Below are positions 19,574 to 27,622 of a stretch of 54,978 nucleotides of DNA, in pieces (position 1 is the first letter of the stretch; each line of letters starts with the position of its first letter). The notes below the pieces were generated by a model. That model was not told where the DNA came from and made no database searches. It saw only the letters and a program-made list of their open reading frames with translations. Source of the DNA: Chitinophagales bacterium (GTDB taxonomy: Bacteria > Bacteroidota > Bacteroidia > Chitinophagales > Saprospiraceae). Both the position numbers and the translations under genes were made by a program. The DNA lies in contig JAAFJN010000003.1 of NCBI GenBank assembly GCA_013298845.1, forward strand, positions 1 to 54,978. The letters run 5' to 3'.

Positions 19574-20398
19574 TTATCCCACAAGCCGCCAATAATCGGT
19601 ATCGGAATGCCGGAACACGGCGGCAAAATCAGTCCGGGGTTCGAGTGGGAGGTAGGGATATTCAATCTTGGACAAATACAAACCCTGCGCGTACGCGGGC
19701 GCGATGTTTTTGGGGGTAATGCGCTCGCGCAAATGGTATTCGAATGCCTCAAGGCTCATCACCCCGGTGGCCACTTCGAGCAAACGCCCCACGATAATGC
19801 GAACCATACCGGTCAGGAAGCGGTTGGCCGAAATCTGAAAACGCAATTGGTTCCCGGCCGCATTGGTCCAGAGTTGGGCGTCTTGTACGTAACAAATGGT
19901 GTGCTCAAACGTATTGGGCGATTTGCAAAAAGCGTAATAGTCGTTGTACTGCGGCAATAATTGAATGGCCGCTTTCATGCGTGACAAATCCAGTTGGTGG
20001 TCGGCGTAGAGCGCACTTTGCCCGTAGAGGAACGGATCTTTGTGCGTGTGGATAAAATAATCGTAAGTGCGCCGGGTGGCATCGTAACGGGCGTGGGCGC
20101 GTTCGTCCACGGGAATCAGGTCAAAAACGGCAATATCGGGCGGAAGTGCCCGGTTGAGGCGGTACACGAGATCAAAATCGAACGATGGTGCCAGGTCAGT
20201 ATGAAACACGTATTGGCTGGCGTGGACCTGGGCATCGGTGCGGCCGCAACCGGTAATAAACACGGGTTCTTTCAGGATTTTGGCCAAAATAGTTTCAATT
20301 TCCTGCTGTACCCCGTGCGCATTTGCCTGCCGCTGCCAGCCGTTGTATTGGTTGCCTTTGTAAGCAATGTGGAAAAAATAGCGTTGAAAGTTGGGCAT
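19574..20398 (-). CDS. truA: tRNA pseudouridine(38-40) synthase TruA
   Basis: Modifies uridines 38-40 in the anticodon stem-loop of many tRNAs. It has 274 residues when begun at the ATG at 20398 (MPNFQRYFFHIAYKG). The frame also allows a TTG three codons earlier, but that lies inside the -7 box. The catalytic aspartate is D55 in CGRTDAQVHA. The usual motif has glycine where this protein has Q57, a modest departure next to the catalytic residue. Family segments such as FHTDL, RLNRALPPDIAV, ARYDATRRTYDYF and RFLTGMVR are all present. Confidence 0.95.
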   Translation of the reverse strand: MPNFQRYFFHIAYKGNQYNGWQRQANAHGVQQEIETILAKILKEPVFITGCGRTDAQVHASQYVFHTDLAPSFDFDLVYRLNRALPPDIAVFDLIPVDERAHARYDATRRTYDYFIHTHKDPFLYGQSALYADHQLDLSRMKAAIQLLPQYNDYYAFCKSPNTFEHTICYVQDAQLWTNAAGNQLRFQISANRFLTGMVRIIVGRLLEVATGVMSLEAFEYHLRERITPKNIAPAYAQGLYLSKIEYPYLPLEPRTDFAAVFRHSDTDYWRLVG

Positions 20399-20404
20399 TG
20401 GCCG

Positions 20405-20412
20405 CAAAGGTA
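20405..20412 (-). promoter_or_regulatory. -7 box of truA (TACCTTTG)
   Basis: A perfect TAnnTTTG on the minus strand ending 6 bases before the truA ATG at 20398, so the message would be almost leaderless. Confidence 0.55.
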
Positions 20413-20438
20413 ACTAAAGTGAGGAGAGATGAGCGAAT

Positions 20439-20495
20439 ACCTCCGTACCTCCTTAGCGTCGGGTTTAAAACCCGACGCTAAGGAGGTACGGAGGT
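20439..20495. repeat. Perfect 28-bp palindrome (REP-like)
   Basis: Arms at 20439-20466 and 20468-20495 are perfect complements around a single central base, with a core of GCGTCGGGTTT and AAACCCGACGC. It lies between truA and a truncated outer-membrane protein gene. It has no T-tract and is much longer than a terminator needs. I read it as a copy of an interspersed palindromic element. Confidence 0.85.
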
Positions 20496-20507
20496 GCGGA
20501 CGTACTT

Positions 20508-20576
20508 TCAAATCCCTGTCAAGGTAGCATTTAGCCGAAAAAAAACCATTGTCAGGCAAAAAAACCAATTTTTCAT
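20508..20576 (-). pseudogene. 5' stub of a fourth outer-membrane barrel paralogue
   Basis: The minus strand reads MKNWFFCLTMVFF, then RLNATLTGI and a stop, 22 codons in all. The first 13 residues match the signal peptides of the two intact neighbours (MKNWTFCLTMVFF and MKNWIFCLTMAFF), and the 28-base spacer before the preceding gene is also conserved. Homology ends 12 bases before the large palindrome at 20439-20495. I infer a fourth tandem copy deleted down to its signal peptide. Confidence 0.75.
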
Positions 20577-20604
20577 GTGTTGTAGAATATTGTTGGTCAA
20601 ATGA

Positions 20605-21879
20605 TTAAAACGCAAAACCCACTTTCAGATCCGAGAAAAGATCAAATTTCCCGCCCAGGTTATTGGGAGATGTGTTTATCGTTTGGTTTAAAAATCCCGG
20701 TCCAATTCTAAACGCTGCGTAACCGTGTTTAAAAATGCGCAATTGGTAGCCCCACAAAGCGTGTACCGTTTGGCTTTGGGTAGTGTATTTTTGTGCCGAT
20801 TTTTGACCCGACCGGGTCCATCCTTCACCGTAGGAATACGCTGCCCGTAACGAGATAAACGGTCCCCATAGTTGATTGCCCGCCCGACCAGCGGCAATCC
20901 GTTTGGCTTGGTTATAGTACCAGCGCAACCCGGCAGCGCCGCTGAACTGGTATCCCAGATCAGAAAAAAGATCGCTGGTGGTCTGTTCTTGCGCACTAAA
21001 CAAATCAATGTCCACCTCGGCTTCCACCGAAAATGAAGATGAATCTATTTTTTGTTCAATAGCCACTTGGGGTTTAAGCGCAATACCAGCACCCGGGACC
21101 GGATTTTTTTGGTAAAATACTCGAATCAGGTCAAGGGTATTAAGTTTAAACAGGTGCTGCTGGTCATCCGAAACGGGTAAAACCCCCAAGTTGGTGCCCG
21201 AATAATTCGTTTTATCTTGTTTTTCAAACACCGCCAAACCGAGGCGCAATTGTTGGTTTAATTGTATAGTATTATTCGATCTGGATGAATAATCCGGCGA
21301 AGGCGGACTGTGCGATAAGGTGATTCCGGTGCTGTAATCGAAAAGGCCGTTTTTGCGAAGGCGTCGTTGAAAACCGTACCGTGTTTCCAATTGAAAAAGG
21401 TGAAGACGGTCGAGCGCCGGACGGGACTGTGAAATAGAAATACCGGTGCGCAGCCCCCAATAAGTCCCCGAAAAATTATTGGCAGCACTCCCGTGGTTTT
21501 CCAGTCGTGCCATTTGGGGATACCAACGTTGTTCGAGGGTAATGTGGTGAAATTTCAGGTCGCTATTAGGGATCGAAAAAGGTTGTTGTTCGTACGTGTA
21601 GTTCACCCCCATCGAAAATGCAGTGTTTAACCTAAATTCTGTTCTCAAAGCGAGGGAAAGGGTGTTTTTGTTGTCAAAGAAGACAAAATTATTGTTAGGG
21701 CTGACAGACATATTGACCATCCAGCGGGCGGGGACTTTTGCCCCGAACGTGTGGTTGGCTTCGGTCGTTGGTTGTTCCAGAGTCTCCGTTTTGGTGAAAA
21801 TGCGGATAAAAGAGGTATCCTGAGCGCTAGCATTCGCCGTAAAAAACACCATTGTCAGGCAAAAAGTCCAGTTTTTCAT
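20605..21879 (-). CDS. Outer-membrane beta-barrel protein, tandem paralogue 1
   Basis: A 424-residue exported protein with signal peptide MKNWTFCLTMVFFTANASAQ; the ATG at 21879 is chosen because of it. The sequence is rich in alternating aromatic strands. It keeps the block GAKVPARWMVNM after the N-terminal segment, SGTYWGLRTGI in the middle and LWGYQLRIFKHGYAAFRIGPG before a C-terminal FSDLKVGFAF. The terminal phenylalanine is typical of outer-membrane barrels. It lacks the CGVLRCFDDN block seen in paralogues 2 and 3. Function unknown. Last intact gene of the ECF sigma-factor unit, 28 bases after paralogue 2. Confidence 0.75.
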   Translation of the reverse strand: MKNWTFCLTMVFFTANASAQDTSFIRIFTKTETLEQPTTEANHTFGAKVPARWMVNMSVSPNNNFVFFDNKNTLSLALRTEFRLNTAFSMGVNYTYEQQPFSIPNSDLKFHHITLEQRWYPQMARLENHGSAANNFSGTYWGLRTGISISQSRPALDRLHLFQLETRYGFQRRLRKNGLFDYSTGITLSHSPPSPDYSSRSNNTIQLNQQLRLGLAVFEKQDKTNYSGTNLGVLPVSDDQQHLFKLNTLDLIRVFYQKNPVPGAGIALKPQVAIEQKIDSSSFSVEAEVDIDLFSAQEQTTSDLFSDLGYQFSGAAGLRWYYNQAKRIAAGRAGNQLWGPFISLRAAYSYGEGWTRSGQKSAQKYTTQSQTVHALWGYQLRIFKHGYAAFRIGPGFLNQTINTSPNNLGGKFDLFSDLKVGFAF

Positions 21880-21907
21880 ACCTTCTGGAGTGTTGTTGGT
21901 CAAATAA

Positions 21908-23212
21908 CTAAAACGCAAAGCCCACTTTTAAATCGGAGAAAATGTCTAATCCCCAAGTTGTTGCATCCCCGGCGATATCGCCCCCGATTTGGTAATACCC
22001 CGGGCCAATTCTAAACGCCGCGTAACCGTGTTTAAAAATGCGCAATTGGTAGCCCCACAAAGCGTGCAAAGCCTGGCTTTGGGTAGTGTTTTTTTGCTCC
22101 GGCCCAGTGCCCGATGATGACCATCCGTTGCCAGTGGAGTATCCTGCCCGTACCGCCACAAATGGCCCGGATAAGTTATTGCCCGAGCGCCCGGCGGCAA
22201 TGCGTTTGGGTTGGTTATAATACCAACGGAGGCTACCCGCACCGGATAGTGAATACCCCCGGTAAGTTACCAAATTGTTATAAAGAGCGCCTTTGGCCAT
22301 GTTTATATCGGTTTCGGCTTCGATTGAAAATGGGGAAGATGCCAACTTTTGCTCAAAAGCAATATTGGGGTTAGTATTAATGCCAAAGTTTTTTTGACCA
22401 TAGTTAGAATAAAAGACATTTAACAGATTCAGCGTGTTGATCTTAAGCATCCGGTGGTTATCTTCAAAACAACGCAGTATTCCACAGTATGCGCCCGAAT
22501 AATCGGCATTTTTATTGCGTTCAAACAATGCTAAACCAACCCTGAATTGCTGGTTGAGTTGTATGTTGTCGCCAGTTGCAAAACGCACTTGGGAACGTTG
22601 TACGTTAATACCAGCGCTGTAATCGAAAAAACCGTTTTTACGCCAGCGCCGTTGGATACCGTAGCGTAGTTCGGTTTGTGCAATCAATTGTTTTGAACCA
22701 GTATCAAAGATAACCCCTGTCCCCATATCACCTGGTATATACTGTTTGCCGGCCGGAGAATAAAGCAGACCGGTTTTTAATCCCCAATAAGCCCCTGAAA
22801 AATTATTGGCTGCTTTCCCTTCTTTGATTCGTTGCGCCATTCCGGGGTACCACCGCTGTTCCAGCATGATGTAGTGGTTGTTTTTCTGGTTGTTGAATCC
22901 GTTTATTCTCTTGTAACCATACTGAATGCCGGTAGAAAAACCGGGAAGTAGTTTAAATTCGGCTCCTAAAAAATAGGTAAAATTGAACGAACCAGCGTTG
23001 AGATTACCGATGTTGTTACTGTACGGGCTGGCGTGTACATTCACCATCCAACGCGCGGGTACTTTTACCCCGAACAGGCGGTCGGCTTCGGTTTCAATTT
23101 GTTGTTGTTCCAAGGTGCCCGGTTCGGTAGAAATACGGGTGAAAGTAGTGTCTTGGGCGGTTGCATTCGCCGCAAAAAAGGCCATTGTCAGGCAAAAAAT
23201 CCAATTTTTCAT
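21908..23212 (-). CDS. Outer-membrane beta-barrel protein, tandem paralogue 2
   Basis: 434 residues with signal peptide MKNWIFCLTMAFFAANATAQ. Same architecture as its neighbours: FGVKVPARWMVNV, FSGAYWGLKTG, then CGILRCFEDNHRMLKINTLN, which adds two cysteines six residues apart, and ends ...DIFSDLKVGFAF. The segment YYNQPKRIAAGRSGNNLSGPFVAVR is shared almost word for word with paralogue 3. Probable outer-membrane barrel of unknown role. Spacers of 28 bases on both sides indicate one transcript. Confidence 0.75.
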   Translation of the reverse strand: MKNWIFCLTMAFFAANATAQDTTFTRISTEPGTLEQQQIETEADRLFGVKVPARWMVNVHASPYSNNIGNLNAGSFNFTYFLGAEFKLLPGFSTGIQYGYKRINGFNNQKNNHYIMLEQRWYPGMAQRIKEGKAANNFSGAYWGLKTGLLYSPAGKQYIPGDMGTGVIFDTGSKQLIAQTELRYGIQRRWRKNGFFDYSAGINVQRSQVRFATGDNIQLNQQFRVGLALFERNKNADYSGAYCGILRCFEDNHRMLKINTLNLLNVFYSNYGQKNFGINTNPNIAFEQKLASSPFSIEAETDINMAKGALYNNLVTYRGYSLSGAGSLRWYYNQPKRIAAGRSGNNLSGPFVAVRAGYSTGNGWSSSGTGPEQKNTTQSQALHALWGYQLRIFKHGYAAFRIGPGYYQIGGDIAGDATTWGLDIFSDLKVGFAF

Positions 23213-23240
23213 GTGTTGTAGAATATTGTTGGTAAAATAA

Positions 23241-24566
23241 TTAAAAAGTAAAACCCACTTTTAAATCGGAGAATATGTCCAATCCCCCGGATGGCACGTA
23301 ACCGGCGGTGTTTACCCTGATTTTTGCATACCCCGGCCCAATTCTAAAGGCCGCGTAACCGTGTTTGAAAATGCGCAACTGATAGCCCCACAACAGGTGC
23401 AAACTTTGGTTGTTAGCGATTGTTTTTTGTTCGCCGGCATTGAGTATGTTCTCCCGGTTTTCCGAATATTCATACTTGCCGCGTACCGCCACAAACGGCC
23501 CCGATAAGTTATTGCCCGCCCGCCCGGCGGCAATGCGTTTGGGTTGGTTGTAGTACCAGCGAAGCCCGGCCGCGCCCGATAACGAATAACCCCGGAAAAT
23601 GGTGGCCTTGTCATTGAGGGAGCCATTGGTAAAGTTTACGTCGGTTTCGGCCTCCACCGAAAAAGGAGCCGAGCCAAACTTTTGTTCCACCGCAATATTG
23701 GGTTTAATGGCAAATCCCAGGTTGCTTTGATCGTATTTTTGGTAAAATACGTTTAACAGGTTCAATGTATTGACCTTAAACATGCGGCGGTTATCGTCAA
23801 AACACCGCAAAACACCGCAGTAAGACCCCGAATAATCCGTTTTTTCACTGCGCTCAAACAGGGCCAGCCCAATGCGGAATTCCTGGTTTAAACTGATGGA
23901 ACTGGCGGTTTGGCGGCTGCCATTTTGAATGTTCGGGTAGTGGTTAAAGGTAAGGCCCGCGCTGTAATCAAAAAGACCGTGTTTGCGAATCCGGCTTTGG
24001 ATACCGTATCGTATGTCGGCCTGAAAGTGTTTCACATGGTTGCCGCCGCGGGTGTACTCATTCCCCTGGCCATCGCGGAATGTCCATTCGTCTTGAAAAA
24101 AATATTGCACCCCCGTACGCAGCCCCAGGTAGGTGCCGGAAAAGTTGTTCGCTCCGGTACCCGCTTGTATTTTTTTAGCCATTTGAGGATACCACCGCTG
24201 TTCCAGTTGGAAAAAGTGTATGTGAGCGCTTTTGGCAAATTGATCAATATCGGGTTGCCATCCGTAACCGTATTTTAAACCCGTTGAAAAACTTGGGCTG
24301 AGTTTTACTTCGATGCCGATGGGCGGCGTTGTATTGGCATCATTGATAAAATTATTATATGCCGGGTAGTACGGCTTAAGACCAATGTTCACCATCCAAC
24401 GCGCAGGTACTTTGGTGCCAAAGAGCCGGTCGGTTTCGGTTTCGACCGTTTGTTGTTCCAGCGTGCCCGTTTCGGTGGAGATACGGGTAAAAGTGGTATC
24501 CTGAGCGGTTGTTTTTGTCATAAAAAACACCCCGAGGAAGATCAGTGCGGTGATTTTGTTGCTCAT
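23241..24566 (-). CDS. Outer-membrane beta-barrel protein, tandem paralogue 3
   Basis: 441 residues, signal peptide MSNKITALIFLGVFFMTKTTAQ. It has FGTKVPARWMVNI, FSGTYLGLRTG, CGVLRCFDDNRRMFKVNTLN and the C-terminal GLDIFSDLKVGFTF of the family. Its signal peptide differs from the other two, while the mature part is closest to paralogue 2. It is the first of the tandem set in transcription order, 12 bases after the DUF4097-like gene. Confidence 0.75.
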   Translation of the reverse strand: MSNKITALIFLGVFFMTKTTAQDTTFTRISTETGTLEQQTVETETDRLFGTKVPARWMVNIGLKPYYPAYNNFINDANTTPPIGIEVKLSPSFSTGLKYGYGWQPDIDQFAKSAHIHFFQLEQRWYPQMAKKIQAGTGANNFSGTYLGLRTGVQYFFQDEWTFRDGQGNEYTRGGNHVKHFQADIRYGIQSRIRKHGLFDYSAGLTFNHYPNIQNGSRQTASSISLNQEFRIGLALFERSEKTDYSGSYCGVLRCFDDNRRMFKVNTLNLLNVFYQKYDQSNLGFAIKPNIAVEQKFGSAPFSVEAETDVNFTNGSLNDKATIFRGYSLSGAAGLRWYYNQPKRIAAGRAGNNLSGPFVAVRGKYEYSENRENILNAGEQKTIANNQSLHLLWGYQLRIFKHGYAAFRIGPGYAKIRVNTAGYVPSGGLDIFSDLKVGFTF

Positions 24567-24578
24567 GTTCTGGAAAAG

Positions 24579-25469
24579 TTACCTTTTAAAAATAATGTCG
24601 GCAAACGACGTAATCATGGCGATTTTGTTGGTTTTTCCAGCGTTTTGGGATGGCCGCGTGGCGTGGCTGGATTTATCGGAATCGGATTGTTGCTCGAATT
24701 GGGCCGGAGCCGAAATAATTTGACCGTATTTAGTGGTCAGTTCAATGCTGTGGTCGATGCTGCCAATATTTTCTAAAGTAATGGCCGATTTATTGCCTTT
24801 TACCGATACATCGGCGCTTTGGGCCGAGGCGCGATACACGATTTTTCCGTATTCGGCGTCCACCGTGCAGTTGCCGCGCACATCGTCGAGGGTAATATCG
24901 GAGCGTTTAGACTGCACTTCCAGCGGGCCTTTCAGGTGTTCGGCCTGGATGCTGCCGTATTCACTTTCCACGTTTACATCGCCGCTTAGGTCGGTCAGTT
25001 GAAAGGTGCAAAATGCGCCGGTTAACGCCATTGGGCCGTCCAAATCTTTGATGTTGGCTTTGCCGAATTTATTGCTCAACTGCACGGCGCAGTGTTTGGG
25101 CACTTTCAGCACCAGGCGGGCTTTCATGTTCGAGGTGGGTATCGATTGACCGTTGGCCAAACCAATATACGCCCGTACGTAGAGTTTTTTGCCAATGGTA
25201 TTTACGACGAACTGCCATTTTTGGGCATCCAGCCCGGCGGTATCGAGGTTGGGGTGCCGGGCCGATAGTTCAGCGTCAATGTACACCGACGCGGAATCGG
25301 TGGGTTCGAGCAAAATATCGGCTTTTTCGCAGTTGATCACCAGTTCAACGCCCGGTTTCCAGTCGGCGCTTTTTCGGATATTTTTGGTAACTACCTGCAA
25401 CGTGGTTTGGGCGTGGGACGCAAAGCCCCAGCACAAACAGAGAAACAAGGTGAAGGAACGTATTTTCAT
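24579..25469 (-). CDS. DUF4097-like exported protein (putative adhesin fold)
   Basis: 296 residues with signal peptide MKIRSFTLFLCLCWGFASHAQ. The mature part is made of short repeated beta units, such as IKDLDGPMALTGAFCTFQL, LSGDVNVESEYGSI and LKGPLEVQSKRSDI. This is the right-handed beta-solenoid pattern of DUF4097/putative auto-transporter adhesin head proteins, which in Bacteroidota often sit beside an ECF sigma factor and its anti-sigma factor. It is probably periplasmic or surface located. It begins 5 bases after the anti-sigma-like gene. Confidence 0.7.
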   Translation of the reverse strand: MKIRSFTLFLCLCWGFASHAQTTLQVVTKNIRKSADWKPGVELVINCEKADILLEPTDSASVYIDAELSARHPNLDTAGLDAQKWQFVVNTIGKKLYVRAYIGLANGQSIPTSNMKARLVLKVPKHCAVQLSNKFGKANIKDLDGPMALTGAFCTFQLTDLSGDVNVESEYGSIQAEHLKGPLEVQSKRSDITLDDVRGNCTVDAEYGKIVYRASAQSADVSVKGNKSAITLENIGSIDHSIELTTKYGQIISAPAQFEQQSDSDKSSHATRPSQNAGKTNKIAMITSFADIIFKR

Positions 25470-25474
25470 AGTTG

Positions 25475-26224
25475 TTAGATGAGTTGAATCATTTTTTGGA
25501 TAATTTCGATCCGGTTTTGTTCAATTTCTACCATTTGCGATACCAGTTCGGGGTCATCGGCGTATTGGCCAAGCGCCTGTTGAAGTGCTTGTTTTGCGCG
25601 GCTTAATTCATCCAGTTCACTTTTAAGGGCTTTAAAAGCGGGGTTTTCGCACACGGGCAATTGTTCCACGCAAATTTGCTCAATCAGCGCAAAAGACTGG
25701 TCTTCTGGCGTTTGGCAGGCATCGAGCAGGGCATTATCCACCACCACGATGCTTTGGGTCGTAATTTCTTCCGGGTTGCGAACGGGCACCGGGGCCGGGC
25801 GTTGTGGTCTCGCTGTGGCGGGTACCGGGACGGGCACCGTTGTTGATGGTTGCGGCGCGGGGGTATTCATCGTTGGGGTATTGGCAACGGGGTTAATGGC
25901 CATTTCCGGGGTATTGGTGCGCCAAAGCAACCACCAACCGGTAAAAACCACCAACAGCACGGCCGCAGCGGCGGCGTAATGCAAGCGGGTATTGGTCCAA
26001 ACCGTCCAGCCCGGTTGGGGCGCGGCGGCAGCGGGCAATTGGGCCTCAATCGAAGCCCAGATGTCGGCCGGTGGCGCGTATTGGGGCAAGGCACTCACGG
26101 CTTGCGCCAATTGGGCCTCTTCGTTGAGTACCTGGTCGATACTGGCCCAAATGCTACCGGGAGGTGTATGTTGGGGCAGGCGTTCCAGTGCTTGTTTCAG
26201 GGTGTTGTAATGTAGTTCGGTCAT
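25475..26224 (-). CDS. Anti-sigma-factor-like membrane protein
   Basis: 249 residues with one membrane helix (about 78-98, LHYAAAAAVLLVVFTGWWLLW). The cytoplasmic part has two similar short helical units, LERLPQHTPPGSIWASIDQVL and VSALPQYAPPADIWASIEAQL, and there is a Pro-rich linker and a helical C-terminal domain outside. It lacks the classic zinc-binding HxxxCxxC motif. Position 15 bases after the ECF sigma gene and single-helix topology make it the likely anti-sigma factor, holding the sigma factor at the membrane until a signal arrives. Confidence 0.65.
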   Translation of the reverse strand: MTELHYNTLKQALERLPQHTPPGSIWASIDQVLNEEAQLAQAVSALPQYAPPADIWASIEAQLPAAAAPQPGWTVWTNTRLHYAAAAAVLLVVFTGWWLLWRTNTPEMAINPVANTPTMNTPAPQPSTTVPVPVPATARPQRPAPVPVRNPEEITTQSIVVVDNALLDACQTPEDQSFALIEQICVEQLPVCENPAFKALKSELDELSRAKQALQQALGQYADDPELVSQMVEIEQNRIEIIQKMIQLI

Positions 26225-26239
26225 CTTGTTTGCGGGAAT

Positions 26240-26770
26240 TTAAGCGTATATAATACCTGCCGCAAAGAGGTCTTCGCGGAGTTTTTTCTTGGCATAATGC
26301 AGTTGTGATTTGGAGGTGCCCTCCGAAATTTGGAGCATTTCGGCAATTTCGCGGTGGGCAAAACCCTCTACTTCGGCCAGCACAAAAATAGCGCGGGCAC
26401 CTTCGGGCAGGGCTTGAATGGCTTTTTCCAAATAATCGGTATCGAGGCCATTGGCGCCCCAGTCGATCAATTCTTGCTGGTGTTTATCTTCCAATTCCAC
26501 AAAAGCCAGTCGGCGGCGGCGCAGGTGACTAATGGCCGTGCGGACGGTAATGGTTTTGATCCAGGCCCCGAGGGTACTGCGTTGTTCAAAATCACCGATA
26601 TGCCGAAAGACCTGCAAAAAAGCATCTTGAAGTACTTCGCCGGCATCCTCAAAATTGGAAGTAATGCGGTAGGCAACGGTGTACATCGCTTTGCAGTACC
26701 GCTCGTATAAAGTGCGCTGCGCCAAACGGTCGCCTGCCCTGCATTGTAGTATAAGTTGTTGTTCCGTCAT
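26240..26770 (-). CDS. ECF-type RNA polymerase sigma factor
   Basis: 176 residues. Region 2 is present (LYERYCKAMYTVAYRITSNF, DAGEVLQDAFLQVFRHIGDF), then region 4 (LPEGARAIFVLAEVEGFAHREIAEML, SEGTSKSQLHYAKKKLRE). The ATG at 26770 (MTEQQLILQCRAGD) is preferred over an upstream in-frame start because the family begins there. First gene of a unit that continues through anti-sigma-like, DUF4097-like and three barrel genes with gaps of 5-28 bases, so it probably directs that unit's transcription. Confidence 0.93.
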   Translation of the reverse strand: MTEQQLILQCRAGDRLAQRTLYERYCKAMYTVAYRITSNFEDAGEVLQDAFLQVFRHIGDFEQRSTLGAWIKTITVRTAISHLRRRRLAFVELEDKHQQELIDWGANGLDTDYLEKAIQALPEGARAIFVLAEVEGFAHREIAEMLQISEGTSKSQLHYAKKKLREDLFAAGIIYA

Positions 26771-26843
26771 GTCATTATGATTGTGGTATGATATAAAGAG
26801 GCAGGGCAATACAAAAAGGTTGGAATGACGGCAAAAAACGTAA

Positions 26844-27039
26844 GGGCACCCCTCGTGGGTGCCCGTATCGTGGGTGCCCCGTTACCCGTGGGCACCCACG
26901 AGGGGTGCCTCAAATACGTTACGTTACCCGTGGGCACCCACGAGGGGTGCCTCAAATACGTTACGTTACCCGTGGGCACCCACGAGGGGTGCCTCAAATA
27001 CGTTACGTTACCCGTGGGCACCCACGAGGGGTGCCCCTA
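26844..27039. repeat. 42-bp palindromic tandem array with inverted outer copy
   Basis: Three full 42-base units (26881-26922, 26923-26964, 26965-27006) and a partial fourth (27007-27039). Each contains GGCACCC, a 5-base loop and GGGTGCC. An inverted copy sits at 26844-26864. The outermost unit includes CTA, which is the TAG stop codon of the cytochrome gene. The array separates the cytochrome gene from the sigma factor gene and could act as a set of terminator-like stems. Confidence 0.9.
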
Positions 27040-27429
27040 CGGGCAACGCGACAACAACGCCCGCACATTTTCCAATGTAAAATCCTGTTTGGGATTGCCC
27101 CATGAATGTTGAATGAAATTAAGAATATTGGTTACTTGTATGTCGCTGAGTTCCCGGTTGGCGGGCATCGCCTGTCCAAAATAAGTTTTACCATTCACCA
27201 CAATGGTGTCATTGAGGCCATTGACCAAAATACAAGCCAGTTCATCGCGGTACTGGGTGATAAAATCGGCTTGAGCCAACGGTGGAATCAATTCGCCAAG
27301 CCCCTGGCCGTTTTCGCCGTGGCAATTGGAACAATGGACAGCGTACAGGCGGCTGCCTTCGCGGTAGGGATCGCGCTGACAAAAAACGGCGAGCGTGACA
27401 ATGGTGCTCAGTAATAGTATTTTTTTCAT
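27037..27429 (-). CDS. Monoheme cytochrome c
   Basis: 130 residues, exported. The N-terminus MKKILLLSTIVTLAVFCQRD is a signal peptide with a weak lipobox-like cysteine at 17. One heme-binding motif, CSNCH, is followed by GENGQGLGELIPPLA, and the axial methionine is probably in GQAMPANRELSD. This is the small class I cytochrome often used as electron carrier or as part of larger oxidases. The last residues (LSRCP) and the stop codon are encoded inside the 42-bp repeat, so its C-terminus was probably fixed by the repeat. Confidence 0.85.
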   Translation of the reverse strand: MKKILLLSTIVTLAVFCQRDPYREGSRLYAVHCSNCHGENGQGLGELIPPLAQADFITQYRDELACILVNGLNDTIVVNGKTYFGQAMPANRELSDIQVTNILNFIQHSWGNPKQDFTLENVRALLSRCP

Positions 27430-27433
27430 GCTG

Positions 27434-27441
27434 CAAAGATG
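27434..27441 (-). promoter_or_regulatory. -7 box (CATCTTTG)
   Basis: One base from TAnnTTTG on the minus strand, 4 bases before the cytochrome ATG at 27429. Confidence 0.4.
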
Positions 27442-27622
27442 CGGCAGAAAAAATTATTTTATATTTTGTCCGAAAAAAGGAAACCCGATTGTATTGATTC
27501 CAAATAAGTATTTATACTGAGCGTTGCCAGGTTTTGCGCACTGTTTTGGAGATCGCCCTGCGTTTTTATGCACAAAACCTGCCATGTCGAAGTATTTCAT
27601 TCAAACAAACAATGTATAAACG

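Noticed and set aside
19384-19752. Open frame in the gap after truA
   Set aside because: It overlaps the truA 3' end in another frame, and no domain or start signal supports it.
20272-20568. 98-codon open frame on the minus strand overlapping truA
   Set aside because: It runs through the palindrome and the start of truA in a different frame; only the 22-codon stub in another frame is meaningful.
26881-27035. CRISPR-like direct repeats
   Set aside because: Units are contiguous, with no variable spacers, and no cas genes are present.
26767-27112. Repetitive open frames on both strands across the 42-bp array
   Set aside because: 42 is divisible by three, so any frame free of stops stays open through the array. 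The translated repeats follow from that, not from selection.
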